Shown in pieces: positions 29,109-32,154 of a stretch of DNA of 32,154 bases. Made by a program: the position numbers and the translations under genes. Positions within the stretch are counted from its first letter, which is position 1. Every line of letters starts with the position of its first letter. The notes under the pieces are model-generated. The model searched no databases, was not told the DNA's origin, and worked only from the letters and a program-made list of their open reading frames with translations. This DNA is from Chara braunii (Eukaryota; Streptophyta; Charophyceae; Charales; Characeae), in contig BFEA01000421.1 in the NCBI GenBank assembly GCA_003427395.1, positions 251,129 to 283,282 on the forward strand. The letters run 5' to 3'.

Positions 29109-29109
<1 letters not shown>
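28578..29109. other. Unassigned spacer
   Basis: Nothing is recognised apart from short chance frames on the minus strand. Confidence 0.4.

Positions 29110-29191
<82 letters not shown>
29110..29191. repeat. (CA)n microsatellite
   Basis: About 41 CA units with one AAC interruption near 29137. Confidence 0.98.
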
Positions 29192-29196
<5 letters not shown>

Positions 29197-29360
29197 CAGG
29201 ATGAACCAGCCCTGGAGGATCAGCAGGTGAAAAGAAGGAGGGAATACATGTGACCCAGCGACAACTTCAGAAAAGCGACATCAGCAGTCATGCGGTGTTG
29301 CCTCGCAACCAGGCCATCGGACCCGTGTGTTTGGTTCTTGGTCCCACCCTTGACCGGTTC

Positions 29361-29394
29361 TCCTTCCTTTTCTTTGTCCTTTTTTTTTTTTTTT

Positions 29395-29451
<57 letters not shown>

Positions 29452-29720
29452 CCTTTGTCTTTTCCTTTTCTTCTATCTTTTTTCTTTTTTGTCTTTTCTT
29501 TTTTTTTTTTCCTTCTTTTTTTTTCTTTCCCCCCTTTTTCCCTTTTTTTGTCCCTTCTCCCCCTTCTTCTCTCCCTCTCTTGTTTCCGTCCTTCTGGTCG
29601 TATCCCGTCCCCTTGTTTTTTGTCGGCAATTGGGTTCCCTTCTCAAGTCTCTTTTCTTGTTTCTCTCGATCCTTCCGTTTTTCTTTGTTTCCTTTTATTC
29701 TTCCGTCCCTTTCCTTACGC
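29361..29720. repeat. Long polypyrimidine (T-rich) tract
   Basis: It contains nearly unbroken T from 29379 to 29451, then C/T-rich sequence to about 29720. Almost no purines occur on the plus strand over 350 bases. The Phe-rich and Lys-rich frames across it are artefacts. It may have grown from the poly(A) tail of a minus-strand retroposon by slippage. Confidence 0.9.
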
Positions 29721-31538
29721 TTTTTTTTCGATCCTCCAAATTTTCCTTGTCATTTGTTCGAAGCAACACTTCGAACGGGAAACCCGATAGTATTCATCTA
29801 ATAGTTGTATGGAAGGACTCAGAGACAGAGGTAATCTCCTGACTAATCTAGGTAGTATCATGCGCCTACTAGCAACATTACGAAGCTTTTTAGGGGCACC
29901 AAGTTTGATCTCAGAAAGCGCGCATGGGGGGGGCGATTTCATGAAGTATCTGTGTCAGCATGACCGAATAGTAGGGAGGTGTAGTGTATAACAAGTATTG
30001 TAGTCAGAACCAAGCATCACCATCGAAGCGGACGGGGCAATCTGTCGGCATTCTTGGGGACTTTGTCTGGCATACTCTTAAGCGAACAAACACCTCAGCA
30101 GCTCGACAACCAGGATGGATTTTCCACTGGACCTCGACGCGCTTGCGGCCCGGAGGGAGGTGCTCGATCAAGAGACGGTATTCCTCTAGTCACGGCACCC
30201 CGAATCGTGCATCATGGAGTGCCCAGCGTTGTCTTCCCTTCCATTTGAACAGACTCCAGCCGCGATAGTTTTCCCAGCAACGCAGAGCCTCGCCTTCTTC
30301 CTCTCTAGCACCTCATCCACCCATGCCCTTATCATCGACATGGTAGCCTTCGCAACTCTAGTGTCGCTCGCATTCCTCCCCAACCTTCTTATCCTACATG
30401 TCCTCTTCCTTTGGTGCTAGTCAGAGCACGTGCTTCGCGCGCCTGGTAGGCCTCTCATGAGATATCTTTGTGCGCTCATTTGCTTGGCTTGCTTCACTAC
30501 TGCGGCAACAACAGTATGCATCTTCGCGGTAGGTTTCGCAGCTCACCTAATCTTGGGACCTACGACGTGAAGGAGATGGAGGGAGTAGAGAAGGATGGCG
30601 CGACATCACGAACGAACACTATTTGTCTACTGGCAGTTTTTATCGCGCTTCTAGCCAGCCTTGCTTTCATGTTGTTCATCGCCACGCTTCCCCTACCACT
30701 GCAGCAGCCTTGCGTTTGTCCCTGCCAACATCGCTCCCCCTCAGCCCTATACCCTGGCAACCGCCCACCCTTGCAATCTCTCTCAACCCCCCCATCATGA
30801 TTGCGCCCACCTTCGCCTCCCCCGCCCAACCCCCCATCTAAGCAGTCTACACACTCCGCCACCCCATCTTGCCACTCCACGAACTTTGGCACGATCGCAC
30901 AAACCCAACCCATCCGCAAGTGTTCTACATCTCTCAATTGACAGAGATGACCCTCTGATGAAGCTGCTGGTGGCACAACAGAAAGGTCTTAGGGATATTA
31001 AGCCACCCCCTCCCACGAGTCGGCCAAACGGATGCAGCGCACAGATGCGTCGGTCGTGTGTCCAATTTTAGGGCTTGATGCGGGTTCTTTCTTTCTCTCA
31101 CCAACCCCTCCCAAAACCCTGCAACCTTACATGCTACTTGCTTTTCCCTTGCAAATTCGTGCTCCGCCAATTAATTTTGTAAAGATTTTATGACTCGTCA
31201 TTTAGTTTTACAAAGTTGTTGTACTTTGTGTCCTTTCTGTTTTTCACGTTTTATCTTTTTATTATTTTCTTTCTTCGTTTTTTTGTTCTCTTGTTGCTTT
31301 TGTCCCTTGTTTGTTTCCCTCTGTGATGCCAATGGAATATTGGTCATGTAGGAGGCATGTGTCATTCCTTCGCGAACAAAGGTTTGTTTTTTTCCGCCTT
31401 CCGAAGACACCACACGTGGCCCTACGGTATCATAATCTCTTATATATGTATACGAATCTTTTTTCGTTCTTCTCATCACCATGGATGCAATCACAAGGGA
31501 TTCTAGTGCTACCGTTTGTTACAGGCAACTTTAGCATC
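29721..31538. other. Long unassigned region
   Basis: No conserved gene is recognised in about 1.8 kb. One plus-strand frame (30468-30800) contains a single hydrophobic stretch (LLAVFIALLASLAFMLFIAT) but no other support. The 30700-31060 stretch is C-rich and repetitive in composition. Confidence 0.4.
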
Positions 31539-31870
31539 GTGTTCGAACCCGAACGTTTGGGACCGAACGCGAACAAGCGTTGAAACTCTCCGAACATGAA
31601 CGTAAAAATATTTAAAACGAAACAGAAAACAAAAGTTCTCCAAAAAAAATTAAAACAATATATGTTATGTAAAATAAAAATATAAACAACTTTTGCCTTG
31701 GAGGTATGCTTAAATTCGTAACCAAACTTGAGTAAAAGATCAAAAACCAGAAAAAGAAGGTTTTTTTTTTTTTTTTTCTAATATGTTCGGCCGAATACGT
31801 TCGGGTGGCGTTCGGCCGAACACCCGAACATGTTCGGACGTTCGGAAGAGCTCCGAACATGTTCGGTGTG
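31539..31870. mobile_element. Second fold-back element with TTCGG-rich arms
   Basis: The left arm (31539-31603) carries repeated CCGAAC/GTTCG words and the right arm (31785-31868) carries the complementary TTCGG words, including GTTCGGCCGAA. An A-rich stretch (31604-31658) and a pure T-run (31761-31777) sit just inside the arms. The core at about 31661-31760 aligns with that of the element at 21020-21298 (TATGTTATG, then AACAACTTTTGCCTTGG). Exact ends and the target duplication could not be set. Confidence 0.6.
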
Positions 31871-32154
31871 CTACACAGATAGACGTCTTCCTGTAGATGT
31901 GGCATATAGCATTCCTTCGTAAAAGCAAATCGGAACCACCGGAGGGCGTTGCACGTAGTCTCGAGTCAAACGTCAACTCTCTTTATACTAAGTTGTGCGT
32001 GCCTTTCTCTGCCGCCTTCACTCGCATGTGTCATTTGCTACAACATGAAAAAATTTATCGCCCCTCTATATACGTTTTGGACGCAGTCTTCAGTAGTTCA
32101 GTTATTACCTTATCAATACGTTGCGATCTTTCTCTTTTTTTTTTTTTTTTTTTT
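31871..32154. other. Unassigned end of window with terminal T-run
   Basis: No gene is recognised. A T-run from 32135 reaches the window edge, so its true length is unknown. Confidence 0.5.

Noticed and set aside
29250-29842. Long Phe-rich or Lys-rich proteins
   Set aside because: The frames are translations of the T-rich tract and have no real protein features.
30468-30800. Small single-pass membrane protein gene (plus strand)
   Set aside because: It has only one hydrophobic stretch, no conserved motif and a Pro/Ser-rich end typical of C-rich DNA. There is no start context or neighbour support.
1-32154. CRISPR arrays, operons, bacterial promoters, phage genes
   Set aside because: None are present. 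The direct repeats found are too few or lack regular unique spacers, and the gene structure is eukaryotic.

Overview
The window looks like nuclear DNA of a green-lineage eukaryote with a repeat-rich genome, most likely a streptophyte alga of the Chara type or a plant. The evidence is a plant-type RFC1 gene, TTTAGGG (plant-type) telomere-like repeats, a Ty3/Gypsy element with an initiator-tRNA-Met primer binding site, a U6 snRNA retrocopy and many simple-sequence tracts. The species-level guess is inference. There is no prokaryotic gene organisation.

One conserved host gene is clear: a 1066-residue replication factor C large subunit (RFC1, plus strand, 1127-4327), the ATPase of the PCNA clamp loader. 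It lies in one uninterrupted reading frame, which is unusual because plant RFC1 genes are normally split by many introns. It is followed by a 69-bp tandem repeat (4517-4720), a long degenerate repeat array with telomere-like motifs (about 5275-6240), a tRNA-derived SINE (about 6541-6770), and two minisatellite-like arrays (6957-7060 and 7438-7670).

From 8234 to 16329 there is a decayed Ty3/Gypsy LTR retrotransposon on the minus strand. It has two roughly 1.03-kb LTRs, a PBS, gag with a CCHC knuckle, protease, reverse transcriptase, RNase H and integrase. A possible -1 frameshift heptamer sits at the gag-pol junction. Next to it is a 5'-end U6 snRNA retrocopy with long flanking direct repeats (16742-16864) and a minus-strand ORF of unknown function (17208-17750).

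The second half is mostly repeats and element remains: a 279-bp inverted-repeat element with a 7-bp target duplication (21020-21298), and a degraded minus-strand retroelement of about 4 kb whose reverse transcriptase looks Penelope-like (about 22740-26641), with three G-boxes upstream of its possible start. There is also a strong hairpin (27692-27792), a second tRNA-derived SINE head (28500-28577, minus), CA and T tracts, and a second fold-back element (31539-31870). The two fold-back elements share a core but have unrelated GC-rich ends, which is the most unusual structural observation here. No tRNA gene, CRISPR array or bacterial-style operon is supported.
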